NCBI GenBank assembly: GCA_022844105.1
Contig: JALHMJ010000002.1
Location: forward strand, 62,001 to 126,000
Length of the DNA: 64,000 nucleotides
Direction of reading: 5' to 3'
Source of the DNA: Hyphomicrobium sp.
GTDB lineage: Bacteria; Pseudomonadota; Alphaproteobacteria; Rhizobiales; Hyphomicrobiaceae
The notes under the pieces were generated by a model that was given only the letters and a program-made list of their open reading frames with translations, did no database searches and had not been told where the DNA came from. Made by a program: the position numbers and the translations under genes. Below, piece by piece: positions 43,480-52,424 of the stretch; position 1 is the first letter of the stretch; each line of letters opens with the position of its first letter.

Positions 43480-43681
43480 GGCCGGCAGGCGCCTGCTTCG
43501 AAAAATGCCCACCCGCGCGTGCCAGGCAAGCCAAACCGATGTCCGCGTCTCGGCCAGCGCATGGTGCAATAGACGCGCGCTGCTCCGGTCGTCGACCAGG
43601 TTCACAATCTGCTCGTAGCGAGCGATTGTGCGTTGAGAACGGAGAAATTACGCCGAACTGACGACAATCCAAAAAGTCGGC

Positions 43682-44479
43682 TTAACCCGCGGTTTTGGCC
43701 GGTCGTTCGCCACCGAGCGGATCGGCGAAGTGCTGCGCCAGATCTTCACGGAAAACATGATGCGTCAGATCCATCGACAATGGCGTGATCGAGATCGCCC
43801 CGTCGGCGATGGCGCGAAGGTCTGTCCCCTCGGGCGGATTGGTCTTGCGCCGATCGAAGGCGAACCAGAAATACGCGTCCCCCCAAGGATCGTTGCGCGC
43901 CTCGATGTCGAGCCCCTGATCGCGACGTCCCTGCCGGGTGATGCGGATTTCGCTGACGCCGTCGGGCGCCAGATCGGGATAGTTCACGTTCATCAACACG
44001 CCGTGCGGCCACTCGCGCGCCATCAGCCGGTCCACGATCTCCGGACCGTAGGTCATCGGCGTCTTCCAGTGCTGAAGGCCGCTTTTGTCGAACCCCAGCG
44101 TCAGGCTCATGGCGATCGAGCGGATGCCGATCAGCGTGCCTTCCATCGCGCCGGCAATGGTTCCCGAGTAGGCAACGTCCTCGGCAAGGTTGGCCCCGTG
44201 GTTCACGCCCGATAAAATCAGATCCGGCGCTTTGTCTTTGAGAACGTGACGAACGCCCATGATCACGCAATCGGCCGGCGTACCGCGCACGGCAAAGGCC
44301 CGCTCGCCGATTTCACGATAGCGCAGCGGCACCTGCAGCGTCAGCGCATGCGACGCGCCGGACTGATTCATCTCCGGCGCAACGATCCAGATGTCATCCG
44401 AAAGTTCGCGCGCGATGGCATGCAGCACGGTCAATCCGTGCGCGCCCGCGCCATCGTCGTTGGTGATCAAGATCCGCAT
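43682..44479 (-). CDS. surE: 5'-nucleotidase SurE
   Basis: 265 residues. The metal-binding start is MRILITNDDGAGAHG (Asp-Asp), followed by PEMNQSGASHALT and LSGVNHGANLAEDVAYSGT (shortened), whose Asn, Ser and Gly complete the site. SurE removes phosphate from nucleoside 5'-monophosphates and from some 3' forms. It is 70 bases from serS. No pcm gene lies between surE and the LysM/LytM gene, unlike in some related genomes. Confidence 0.95.
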   Translation of the reverse strand: MRILITNDDGAGAHGLTVLHAIARELSDDIWIVAPEMNQSGASHALTLQVPLRYREIGERAFAVRGTPADCVIMGVRHVLKDKAPDLILSGVNHGANLAEDVAYSGTIAGAMEGTLIGIRSIAMSLTLGFDKSGLQHWKTPMTYGPEIVDRLMAREWPHGVLMNVNYPDLAPDGVSEIRITRQGRRDQGLDIEARNDPWGDAYFWFAFDRRKTNPPEGTDLRAIADGAISITPLSMDLTHHVFREDLAQHFADPLGGERPAKTAG

Positions 44480-44495
44480 GTGTCCATTTTCTCCT

Positions 44496-44521
44496 TCTCC
44501 CCATTGTCTTCAATGGGGAGA
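44496..44521. repeat. REP-like palindrome between serS and surE
   Basis: CTCCCCATTG and CAATGGGGAG form a perfect 10-base stem (11 with the flanking T-A pair) around TCTT. The adjoining GAGGGTCGGGGTGAGGGG continues the sequence of the short interspersed repeats common in Rhizobiales. It fills most of the 70-base gap. Confidence 0.55.
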
Positions 44522-44549
44522 GGGTCGGGGTGAGGGGCAGCCGCTTGTT

Positions 44550-45845
44550 CTACACTTTCGCTATTCTCTCCAGTCCACCCATATACGGCCTCAGCGCGTC
44601 GGGGATCAGAATGGACCCATCTTCCTGCTGATAGTTTTCCATGACGGCGACCAGCGTGCGGCCAACGGCTAGTCCCGACCCATTCAATGTATGCACGAAA
44701 CGCACGTCTTTCGATCCCTTGGGACGATACCGCGCGCCCATGCGCCGGGCCTGGAAGTCGCCGCAGACCGAGCACGACGAAATTTCACGGTAGGTGTTTT
44801 GCCCCGGCAGCCAGACTTCGATGTCGTACGTTTTCTGCGACGCAAAACCCATGTCACCCGTACATAAAAGCATCGTGCGGAACGGCAGGCCAAGAGCCGT
44901 CAAAATGCCCTCCGCGCACGCGGTCATGCGCTCGTGCTCGGCGAGGCTGTGTTCCGGCGTGGTCACCGAGACGAGTTCGACTTTGGAAAACTGGTGCTGG
45001 CGGATCATGCCGCGCGTATCGCGCCCCGCCGCACCCGCTTCCGACCGGAAGCATGGCGTCCATGCCGTCACGCGAACCGGCAGCTTGTCTTCGTCGAGAA
45101 TCTGCTCGCGCACGAGGTTGGTCAGCGACACTTCCGCCGTGGGGATGAGCCAGAAGTCATTCGTCGTCCGAAAAAGGTCCTCCGCAAACTTCGGCAAATT
45201 GCCCGTGCCATAAGCGGCTTGATCCTTCACCAGCAGCGGTGGGTTTACTTCCGTGTAGCCGCCGTGATTATCGCCCGCAGGTGACGTGTGATTATCCAGC
45301 ATGAAGCTGGCAATCGCTCGCTCCAGCCGCGCCAGCGCACCCTTCAAAAACACGAACCGTGCGCCCGACACTTTGCCCGCCGTATCGAAGTCCATGAGCC
45401 CCAGCGCTTCGCCGAGTTCAAAATGCTGCTTGGGCGCAAAGCCGAACGTCACCGGCGTGCCGGCCTTGCGCACTTGCCTGTTGTCGTGCTCGTCCTTGCC
45501 ATCTGGAACATCGTCGCGCGGCAGGTTCGGGATGATCGCCAGTGCCGCTTCCAATTCGACGTTGACCGCGCGCTCCTCGTCCTCGCCCTTGGCGATCGTG
45601 TCCTTGAGTGCCGCGACCTCCTCCATCAGCCTCGCGGCCGTCGCCTCGTCCTTCGACGCCTTCGCCTTGCCGATGTCCTTCGATGCCGCATTGCGCCGCG
45701 CCTGCGCCTCCTGCAACGCGGTCAGGATCACGCGACGCCTCTCGTCGATGGCGATAAGGGACGCGGCAAGCGGCGCCAGTCCCCGGCGTTGCAGCGCGCC
45801 ATCGAACGCTTCGGCGTTGTCGCGGATCCATTTTATATCGTGCAC
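44550..45845 (-). CDS. serS: Seryl-tRNA synthetase
   Basis: 431 residues, full length. The N-terminal coiled coil that grips tRNA-Ser (about residues 30-100, rich in Ala, Lys and Glu) is followed by the class II core: motif 2 as [23 protein letters not shown] (shortened) and motif 3 as [18 protein letters not shown], plus TAEVSLTNL. It charges tRNA-Ser and begins the surE-side operon. On its other side lies the inserted higBA module, transcribed divergently. Confidence 0.96.
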   Translation of the reverse strand: MHDIKWIRDNAEAFDGALQRRGLAPLAASLIAIDERRRVILTALQEAQARRNAASKDIGKAKASKDEATAARLMEEVAALKDTIAKGEDEERAVNVELEAALAIIPNLPRDDVPDGKDEHDNRQVRKAGTPVTFGFAPKQHFELGEALGLMDFDTAGKVSGARFVFLKGALARLERAIASFMLDNHTSPAGDNHGGYTEVNPPLLVKDQAAYGTGNLPKFAEDLFRTTNDFWLIPTAEVSLTNLVREQILDEDKLPVRVTAWTPCFRSEAGAAGRDTRGMIRQHQFSKVELVSVTTPEHSLAEHERMTACAEGILTALGLPFRTMLLCTGDMGFASQKTYDIEVWLPGQNTYREISSCSVCGDFQARRMGARYRPKGSKDVRFVHTLNGSGLAVGRTLVAVMENYQQEDGSILIPDALRPYMGGLERIAKV

Positions 45846-45940
45846 GGGAAGCCTCGGCTTTCTCTAGTTGACCGGTCTATAGGCCTGCGAAAGCGCGCGG
45901 TCTAGATGACCATTTACGCTGACGGTGGTGGAGCCATCGC

Positions 45941-46061
45941 TTGACATATGTAAGGCGTCACTTGACACTCGGTCGAGGTCATGTTAACCGCCGGCATCAG
46001 AGCTGATGATCATGCAGGCATTGCGCCTACCGGCTCGAACCTCGAAATGGCAGGGGCGAGC
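45941..46061 (+). promoter_or_regulatory. Probable higBA promoter region
   Basis: Two TTGACA -35-like hexamers occur at 45941-45946 and 45962-45967. About 17 bases after the second lies the weak -10 candidate TGTTAA/TAACCG. Upstream TTGACA matches are rare in this GC-rich window. The region lies just before the toxin start. Confidence 0.35.
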
Positions 46062-46340
46062 ATGATCATTTCTATTCGCAACAAGGCACTGAAAAAATTT
46101 TGGGAGAATAACGAAGCCTCCAAGCTACCCGCTGATCGCATTCAAAAGATCGCAATGATTTTGGACCGTCTCGAAGCTGCGGTACGTCCGGAAGATATGG
46201 ATCTCCCCGGGTTGCGGTTCCACAGATTGATCGGTGAGCAAAAAGGACGCTTTGCAGTTTCAGTCACTGCAAACTGGCGCATAACCTTTGCATGGCAGGA
46301 TCAAGACGCGCTCGACGTGGATTTTGAAGATTATCACTGA
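46062..46340 (+). CDS. higB: HigB-family toxin (RelE superfamily mRNA interferase)
   Basis: 92 residues from ATG 46062 after GGGGCGAG. SIRNKALKKFWENNEAS and GEQKGRFAVSVTANWRITF, ending DVDFEDYH, are the core of HigB toxins, which cleave mRNA on the ribosome; Asn-Trp-Arg and the final Tyr-His are family-conserved. It is followed by the higA antitoxin gene. The module is less GC-rich than its surroundings and interrupts the conserved tatC-serS order. Confidence 0.9.
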   Translation: MIISIRNKALKKFWENNEASKLPADRIQKIAMILDRLEAAVRPEDMDLPGLRFHRLIGEQKGRFAVSVTANWRITFAWQDQDALDVDFEDYH

Positions 46341-46374
46341 AAGTCAACAATCGGTCGGGAATGAAGATTTAAAG

Positions 46375-46686
46375 ATGGCAGAGCTACGCAAACGATCGAC
46401 AGAACGATGTCCGACGCATCCAGGTGCCATGCTTCGCCAGATTGTTTTACCGGCTCTGTCGGTCGGCAAAACCGAGGTCGCACGTGCTATGGGCATTTCG
46501 CGGCAAAGTTTATACGACATATTGAATGAGCGGCAGCCTGTTACCCCCGCCATGGCCGTTCGTCTTGGGGCGGTGTTCGCCACGTCGGCTGCGTCGTGGC
46601 TAAACATGCAGACCGCCTACGACCTCTGGCACGCGGAACGCGCGATCGATACGTCACAAATCACAAAGCTCAAGACGGCGAGCTGA
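46375..46686 (+). CDS. higA: HigA-family antitoxin
   Basis: 103 residues from ATG 46375. THPGAMLRQIVLPALSVGKTEVARAMGISRQSLYDILNE (shortened) is the helix-turn-helix of HigA, which binds HigB and represses its own operon. NMQTAYDLWHAE is the family C-terminal motif. It follows higB (toxin first), 34 bases downstream. Its stop overlaps the convergent tatC end by 17 bases. Confidence 0.9.
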   Translation: MAELRKRSTERCPTHPGAMLRQIVLPALSVGKTEVARAMGISRQSLYDILNERQPVTPAMAVRLGAVFATSAASWLNMQTAYDLWHAERAIDTSQITKLKTAS

Positions 46687-47467
46687 CAGGTTGAGCGCGC
46701 TTTTCGACCCGGTCAACCGCCAGGATCGACAGCTCGTAGAGCAGCACCGTCGGCATTGCCATGATCAACATGCTCAGCGCATCGGGTGGGGTTAAAACAG
46801 CGGCCACCGCGAAGATGGCAACGATCGCATAACGCCGCCCCGACCGGAGCGTCTGCGCCGTGATCAGCCCCGCGCGCGCAAGCAGCGTCAGCACCACGGG
46901 CAACTGAAAGCAAATTCCAAAGCCGAAAATCAACGTCATGATCAGCGAAAGGTATTCCGACACCTTCGGCAGCAGTTCGATTGTTGCCGCGCCTTCCGAA
47001 CTCGCCGTCGCCGCCAGCCCGATCGAGAATTTGATCAGAATCGGCATGGCGACGAAATACACGACCGCCGCGCCAAGCACGAAAAACAAGGGGGTGGCGA
47101 TGAGATACGGCAGAAAGGCGTGGCGCTCGTGCTTGTAAAGACCGGGCGCCACGAATTTGTACACCTGGGTCGCCACGACGGGAAACGACAGGAACGCCGC
47201 CCCGAACATGGCCAGCTTCAAGTGTGTGAAAATCTGTTCGAGAAAATGCGTTGCGATCAGCCGCACATGATCCTGCCCCGAGACCCAGACATAGGGCCAG
47301 ACCAGGATTTGATAGATCTGGCTTGCGACCGTGAAGCACAAAAGAAACATCACAAAGAACGCCGCGACCGCCCAGATCAGCCGCGTGCGCAGCTCGATCA
47401 GGTGATCCATCAACGGCGCCTTGGATGCGTCGATGTCATCCTGCCCGGGCGGAACGCGCTCCTGCAT
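46670..47467 (-). CDS. tatC: Twin-arginine translocase subunit TatC
   Basis: 265 residues from ATG 47467, four bases after the tatB stop; the longer frame overlaps tatB and is rejected. There are six membrane helices. PLMDHLIELRTRLIWA and FPVVATQVYKFVAPGLYKHER (shortened) hold the conserved Glu and the signal-recognition site, and PDALSMLIMAMP ends the family core. TatC binds the twin-arginine signal of folded export proteins. Confidence 0.96.
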   Translation of the reverse strand: MQERVPPGQDDIDASKAPLMDHLIELRTRLIWAVAAFFVMFLLCFTVASQIYQILVWPYVWVSGQDHVRLIATHFLEQIFTHLKLAMFGAAFLSFPVVATQVYKFVAPGLYKHERHAFLPYLIATPLFFVLGAAVVYFVAMPILIKFSIGLAATASSEGAATIELLPKVSEYLSLIMTLIFGFGICFQLPVVLTLLARAGLITAQTLRSGRRYAIVAIFAVAAVLTPPDALSMLIMAMPTVLLYELSILAVDRVEKRAQPVSSPS

Positions 47468-47471
47468 CGGT

Positions 47472-47927
47472 TCAAGCCCCCGTCTTAGGCGCAGGCACAG
47501 CGGACTGCGGTGCGGCGTTATCGGCGACGGGTGCCGGCAGCGCCGCCATTTCGGCCGGCGCAGGCAGCGCCACAGCTTCCGTATCAGGACCAGTGACGGC
47601 AGCAACGGGCACCGGGCCAGCCGCAATTGTGCGAGCTTCGTTCACACCCTTCTCAGCCGCCTTCATGGTGTCGCCAACCGCCGTCTCGGCCGCGTGCGTG
47701 GACTTTGCGAACTCATCGCGCATCCCTTCGAGTTCCTTGCGCAGATTGTCCATCTCCGCTTCGCGCATCGCATCTTCGAAATGGCGCTTGAACTCGTTCG
47801 CCTGCCGCCGGAGCATACCGGCGTACTTGCCGAGCGTGTTGAAGAACACGGGCATATCCTTGGGGCCCACGAAAATGAGCACCACCACGGCGAGGATGAG
47901 AAGCTCGCTCCAGCTAATTTCGAACAT
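47472..47927 (-). CDS. tatB: Twin-arginine translocase subunit TatB
   Basis: 151 residues. MFEISWSELLILAVVVLIFVGP (shortened) is the TatB start with the membrane helix and Gly-Pro hinge. A charged amphipathic helix follows, and an Ala/Pro-rich tail of about 50 residues ends the protein, as is usual in alphaproteobacteria. It lies between tatA and tatC, with four bases to tatC. Confidence 0.94.
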   Translation of the reverse strand: MFEISWSELLILAVVVLIFVGPKDMPVFFNTLGKYAGMLRRQANEFKRHFEDAMREAEMDNLRKELEGMRDEFAKSTHAAETAVGDTMKAAEKGVNEARTIAAGPVPVAAVTGPDTEAVALPAPAEMAALPAPVADNAAPQSAVPAPKTGA

Positions 47928-47976
47928 ATGTTCCGTCCGTAAACGTCACGGGCCCGACCGGCCTTGACGCACGAAT

Positions 47977-48204
47977 TCAGCCGCTCTTCGTCGTATCGCG
48001 GCGCGTCTCGCCCGTTCGCGCTTCGTGTTCGATGGAGCGCGGCGGCGCATCCTGCGGCTCGGGCGTCTCGTCGTCCTGCATGCCCTTCTTGAAACTCTTG
48101 ATGCCCTTGGCCACGTCGCCCATCAACGACGAGATCTTCCCGCTTCCGAAAAGAAGCACGACAACGAGCAACAGCAGCAACAGATGTGTGGTTGAGAAAC
48201 CCAT
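47977..48204 (-). CDS. tatA: Twin-arginine translocase subunit TatA
   Basis: 75 residues from ATG 48204; the preceding 13 codons of the open frame have no homology. The single helix [21 protein letters not shown] and the amphipathic segment [15 protein letters not shown] are the TatA core. Its oligomers form the export pore. It opens the tatABC unit. Confidence 0.94.
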   Translation of the reverse strand: MGFSTTHLLLLLLVVVLLFGSGKISSLMGDVAKGIKSFKKGMQDDETPEPQDAPPRSIEHEARTGETRRDTTKSG

Positions 48205-48315
48205 GACTACAATGATCCTTATGGCGACCGCGCTGCGCGTCACAATCGTTGCAAGTTATCGCAAACTGACGACACCGGGGCAATGCCATGCGCCCTGATA
48301 GTTCGTTAAGGTTGC

Positions 48316-49446
48316 CTAGACCTCGCCGCCGGCCGCCGGGAAGACGAGGGCCCGGCTGACATCGACCTCGATGCCGACTTCGCTGCCCTTCAAGCGCATC
48401 CGGCCTTCGTGGGTCCGCACGCGCAGCGGAGCCTCGAAACCCTGCACACCCACCTCCAGGAAAGCGATGTCACCAAGGAACTTGGCGTGCAGCACCCGTC
48501 CCGGCAAGCCCTGCCCCGCTGAAACAACCCGAATGCCGCGCTCCCGCAGGCCCAATATCGCCACGTCGCCTTCCGCAACGCCGGGCGCGGCCACGCGCCC
48601 GATCGGCGTTTCAATGACGCCGCCCCCCGCCCGATAGGCTATTTCATTGATCTCTGAGAAAAGCCGCGCGACGAACAATTCGCAGGGATGATCGTAGAGC
48701 TCCTCCGCTGTCCCTGCTTGGACAATCCGCCCGCGCCGCAATACCGCGATGCGGTCGGCAAGCCGCATGGCCTCCTCGGGATGATGCGTGACAATCACGG
48801 ACGTCGCGCGCGTCTCGCGCAGCAGCGCTAAAGTCTCCTCCTGCATGCTGTCGCGCAACTGCACGTCGAGGCCGGAAAACGGCTCGTCCATCAGCATGAC
48901 CGCCGGCCGCGGCACCATCGCCCGAGCTAGCGCCACGCGCTGCTGCTGGCCGCCCGACAGAACGTGCGGATAGGCTTCACTCATATGCGCCAGCCCGACG
49001 CGCGTCAGCATCGCGCGCGCTTCCCGCTCCGCCTCGCGCTTTGGAAGTGCTTTGAGCCCAAAGGCCACGTTGTCGATGATCGTCAGGTGCGGAAACAAAG
49101 CGAAATCCTGGAACATCAACCCGACGCTGCGCTCCTCGGGTGGCTTGAACCGCGACGGTCCGGCGACTTCCTGCCCGTTGATCAGAACGCGCCCGCCGGT
49201 CGGCCGCTCGATGCCCGCAGCCAGCCGCAGCAACGTCGTCTTCCCGCAGCCCGACGGCCCGAGCAGACACACGACCTCGCCAGGCGCGATCGACAGCGAA
49301 ACATTGTCGAGCGCCAGCGTCTCGCCGTAGCGGCGTTCGACGTTCTCGAACGACAAGCTGGCGGCAAACGTCGCGGCAGCGCGCCGGGGCGACACACCCT
49401 CTGGCACAATCGCGCGTTCGTCGCTGTCGGGAGACCTCCGGGTCAC
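48316..49446 (-). CDS. ABC transporter ATPase with TOBE domain (FbpC/PotA-like), orphan
   Basis: 376 residues. Walker A LLGPSGCGKTTLLR, signature LSGGQQQR, Walker B AVMLMDEPFSGLD and the His loop VIVTHHPEEA are intact. A C-terminal TOBE domain of about 120 residues (GVAEGDVAILGLRERGIRVVS, shortened) matches importers of iron, polyamines or sulphate. No permease or binding-protein gene lies near. It sits between scpB and tatA, where many related genomes have nothing. It needs partners elsewhere, or it may no longer serve transport. Confidence 0.88.
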   Translation of the reverse strand: MTRRSPDSDERAIVPEGVSPRRAAATFAASLSFENVERRYGETLALDNVSLSIAPGEVVCLLGPSGCGKTTLLRLAAGIERPTGGRVLINGQEVAGPSRFKPPEERSVGLMFQDFALFPHLTIIDNVAFGLKALPKREAEREARAMLTRVGLAHMSEAYPHVLSGGQQQRVALARAMVPRPAVMLMDEPFSGLDVQLRDSMQEETLALLRETRATSVIVTHHPEEAMRLADRIAVLRRGRIVQAGTAEELYDHPCELFVARLFSEINEIAYRAGGGVIETPIGRVAAPGVAEGDVAILGLRERGIRVVSAGQGLPGRVLHAKFLGDIAFLEVGVQGFEAPLRVRTHEGRMRLKGSEVGIEVDVSRALVFPAAGGEV

Positions 49447-49487
49447 GCTTTCGTCTTTCGCAACGCCGGAAACATCCGGCCTGAGCC

Positions 49488-50375
49488 TCAGGCGCCGTCG
49501 GGGCTACCCGGCTCCGGCTTATCGGGCTCGTCCTCGTCCGGCAAGTCGAGCTCCATTTCAGCCTGAACGATCGCCTCGTCTTCTTCATCCGCCGAATCGA
49601 GAGGCAGTTCGTCCGGCATCAAAGCCGCCACATCCGTCGGGCTGGGCACGCTGAACCCAGGCGGCAAAGTGCTATCGAGCAAGCCCTGCGCCTTGAGATC
49701 GGCAAGCCCCGGCAGATCCTTGACGCTATCCAGACCGAAGTGAGCCAGAAACGCCTCCGTCGTGCCGTAGGTGATCGGCTTGCCGGGTGCCCGCCGCCGT
49801 CCGCGCGGACGGACCCAGGCCGATTCAAGCAGAATGTCGATCGTTCCCGCCGAAGTCGAAACCCCGCGAATTTCTTCGATCTCGGCCCGCGTCACAGGTT
49901 GGTGATACGCGATGATCGCCAGTGTCTCGAGTGCGGCCTTCGATAGACGGCGTTCCTCGTAGGCGTGCTTTTCCAACAGCCACGACAAATCATCCGCCGT
50001 TCGGAACGCCCACTTTCCCGCCGTCTTGACGACGGTAATCCCACGCCCGGAATACTGCTCCTTTAACTCAGACACGACGGCGCCAACGTCGGTGCCTTTC
50101 GGCAAGCTCTCCGCCAACGTCGCTTCATCGAGGGGCTCGGATGCAGCAAACAGCAGCGCTTCGACGATACGAACATTGGTCAACTGCTGGCGCAGATCGC
50201 CCTCGCCGAAGTCGGGGGCCGACGCCACGCCCAATTGAACGTCGCCCAGCGCCGCGGCCAGTTCGAGCGCTTCCGCTGCCAGCGGATCGTCGGGATCGAG
50301 GTCACGGTCCATGCTCTCGTTGTTCGAGACGAGTTTCAGCCGGGGCGGTGTCATTTTTTTCTTCCCGTCGTTCAT
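49488..50375 (-). CDS. scpB: Segregation and condensation protein ScpB
   Basis: 295 residues from ATG 50375, with GGGAAACG directly upstream. NVRIVEALLFAASEPLDEATLAE (shortened) starts the winged-helix domain; ALETLAIIAYHQPVTRAEIEEIRGV (shortened) and YGTTEAFLAHFGLDSVKDLP complete it. An acidic, Pro-rich tail of about 60 residues is longer than in many ScpB proteins. With ScpA and SMC it condenses the chromosome. It follows scpA by 22 bases. Confidence 0.94.
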   Translation of the reverse strand: MNDGKKKMTPPRLKLVSNNESMDRDLDPDDPLAAEALELAAALGDVQLGVASAPDFGEGDLRQQLTNVRIVEALLFAASEPLDEATLAESLPKGTDVGAVVSELKEQYSGRGITVVKTAGKWAFRTADDLSWLLEKHAYEERRLSKAALETLAIIAYHQPVTRAEIEEIRGVSTSAGTIDILLESAWVRPRGRRRAPGKPITYGTTEAFLAHFGLDSVKDLPGLADLKAQGLLDSTLPPGFSVPSPTDVAALMPDELPLDSADEEDEAIVQAEMELDLPDEDEPDKPEPGSPDGA

Positions 50376-50397
50376 CGTTTCCCGAACGCCAACTCTT

Positions 50398-51243
50398 TCA
50401 GCCGATCCGCTGCCATGTGGAGCCATCCTCGCGGCGGCGCACATAGAGCGGCGCAAAAGGCGCCTCCTGCTGCAATTCCAAAACGCCTTCGCGCGCCATT
50501 TCCAGTGTCGCGCCGAACGAACTTGCAATAACGGTTTTCACGTCTTCGGCGACTTCTGTCTGCGGCAGATAGTGGTTGAGAAAAAGATCGAGCTGCGTCC
50601 AAGACCCTGTGCTTTCCCCAACGAGCTTTTCGAGCCGCGACCGGGCCTCCTTGATGGACCAGACCCTGCGGGCCTTGATCACGTGCGAGACTTTCACCGT
50701 CCGCCGCCGCTGATCGGCATACGCCTTGAGTAGATCGTAGATCTGGGCCGTCCATTCCGTATCGCGGACCGTCTTGACGCCCTCCGGCATGCCGCGCGCA
50801 AACACATCCCGGCCCAACCGCTTTCGCGTCATGAGCTGCGCCATGGCATTGCGCATGGATTCAAGACGGGCGAGGCGGAAGGCGAGTTTCTGCGCCATCT
50901 CCTCTGCCGATTGCTCGCCGGGCTCAATCTTCTCTTTCGGCAGCAGCAGGCGCGACTTCAAGAAGGCCAGCCACGCCGCCATGACCAGATAATCGCCGGC
51001 AATCTCGAGTTTCAGCCGTTGCGCTTCGTTGATGAAGGTCAGGTACTGCTCGACCAGTGCCAGCACCGACACAAGCGCGAGGTCCACCTTCTGCGTCCGC
51101 GCCAGCGCCAATAGCAGATCGAGCGGTCCCTCGAACCCGTCCACATCGACGATGAACGCTTCCGACGCCGACGGCGCATCCTCCGCGTCGGGAAGGTCCC
51201 AACGCGCCGTGTCACGCGCCGATTCTGAAGGTTCCTCGCCCAT
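50398..51243 (-). CDS. scpA: Segregation and condensation protein ScpA
   Basis: 281 residues. FIVDVDGFEGPLDLLLALAR is the signature start that binds SMC; the helical middle contains YLVMAAWLAFLKSRLLLP. The C-terminus is a kleisin-type winged helix (FGATLEMAREGVLELQQEAPFAPLYVRR, shortened). The start may be internal, because the first 25 residues are not conserved. It lies 56 bases from nagZ. Confidence 0.94.
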   Translation of the reverse strand: MGEEPSESARDTARWDLPDAEDAPSASEAFIVDVDGFEGPLDLLLALARTQKVDLALVSVLALVEQYLTFINEAQRLKLEIAGDYLVMAAWLAFLKSRLLLPKEKIEPGEQSAEEMAQKLAFRLARLESMRNAMAQLMTRKRLGRDVFARGMPEGVKTVRDTEWTAQIYDLLKAYADQRRRTVKVSHVIKARRVWSIKEARSRLEKLVGESTGSWTQLDLFLNHYLPQTEVAEDVKTVIASSFGATLEMAREGVLELQQEAPFAPLYVRRREDGSTWQRIG

Positions 51244-51299
51244 CCTGTCCTTGTTTCGCCGGGCCCACGCGATGTTGCCGCACAGGCCCCACCTGAACC

Positions 51300-52337
51300 C
51301 TACACCGATTCAGAATTGCGGCCATGCCCGGCAATAACCTCGGCCAATAGTCGTTCTGCCGCCGCAACGTCAAACACCTGCGGTTGTTGCAGCACCGCCA
51401 GGGCCACACCGGCTCGGCGCAAGGCGTCGCCGGCCAAGATCGGCACCCCACTTGCGGCCGCCTCCATCTCGGCCAGTACGCCGGAGCAGTGCAACGCAAC
51501 GTCAGAGCCCGCTGCGATCACCGCTTCGGCCCGCTCCCGCATCAAACCCGTGAGCGCGTGCATCCCCAGGTCATCGCTCATCAATAAGCCGTCGTAGCCA
51601 ATCTCACCGCGAATAAACTCTTCCGTGACCCTGGCCGACGTGCTGGCCGGCCGATCCGGGTCGATGGCGGTGAAAACGACGTGCGCCGTCATGGCGGCAG
51701 GAACGTCGGCGAGCGCCTTGAACGGGGCAAAATCGCTCGCGGCAAGCTCCGTCCGCGGCGTGCTGACGATGGGCAGGTCGAGATGGCTGTCCTTCGTGGC
51801 CCGCCCATGCCCAGGAATGTGCTTGATGACAGGCAGGACACCGCACGACATGAAACCTTCCGCCACGGCACGGCCGAGACGAATGACTTGTTCAACGCTG
51901 GAGCCATAAGCCCGATCACCGATGATCGCATGTGCCCCGGCGACCGGCAGATCGAGGACGGGCGCGCAATTCGTGTTGATGCCTAGATCGCGAAGGTCGC
52001 GCGCCACCAGCTGCGCCGCCGCGGCCGCGGCCGCACACGCGGCCGGCCCATCGCCGGCTTCATACCGTTTTGCATAGGCCTCCGCCGGCGGCAGAGCCCG
52101 TCCGAGCGGCGGCCGCAACCTCTGAACCCGCCCGCCCTCCTGATCGATCAGCACCAGCGTGTCGTCCGTGCCGATCGCATCGAGCGCGTCTGCGACGAGC
52201 TGCCGAATCTGCCCCGCCGCTTCGCAATTGCGCGCAAAAAGGATGATCCCTAGCGGCCGAACGGTGCGCAGGAACTGCGCTTCGGCTGCGGTCAAGACCG
52301 CGCCTTCGAGCCCGGTAATGAGCGCGGCGCGGGTCAT
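51300..52337 (-). CDS. nagZ: Beta-N-acetylhexosaminidase NagZ
   Basis: NagZ removes GlcNAc from cell-wall muropeptides in the cytoplasm during peptidoglycan recycling. The 345-residue GH3 protein has LIDQEGGRVQRL, the catalytic His-Asp loop KHIPGHGRATKDSH and the nucleophile Asp in LLMSDDLGMHAL. No signal peptide is present, as expected. It lies between the SPOR-protein gene and scpA. Confidence 0.95.
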   Translation of the reverse strand: MTRAALITGLEGAVLTAAEAQFLRTVRPLGIILFARNCEAAGQIRQLVADALDAIGTDDTLVLIDQEGGRVQRLRPPLGRALPPAEAYAKRYEAGDGPAACAAAAAAAQLVARDLRDLGINTNCAPVLDLPVAGAHAIIGDRAYGSSVEQVIRLGRAVAEGFMSCGVLPVIKHIPGHGRATKDSHLDLPIVSTPRTELAASDFAPFKALADVPAAMTAHVVFTAIDPDRPASTSARVTEEFIRGEIGYDGLLMSDDLGMHALTGLMRERAEAVIAAGSDVALHCSGVLAEMEAAASGVPILAGDALRRAGVALAVLQQPQVFDVAAAERLLAEVIAGHGRNSESV

Positions 52338-52378
52338 TCAGTGGATCGCTTCTTTGGCAACGTTGCACCATAAACAAA

Positions 52379-52402
52379 AGGCCGCGGGAGCCCCCGCGGC
52401 CT
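52379..52402 (-). terminator. Terminator of the SPOR-protein gene
   Basis: AGGCCGCGGG/CCCGCGGCCT forms a perfect 10-base stem with loop AGCC. On the minus strand it is followed by TTTTGTTTA. It lies 23 bases past the SPOR gene stop. Confidence 0.75.
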
Positions 52403-52424
52403 GTCACGAAAACTCTGTCGCCGC

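Noticed and set aside
43475-43672. pcm remnant in the surE upstream gap
   Set aside because: The 65-codon minus-strand frame has no methyltransferase motif.
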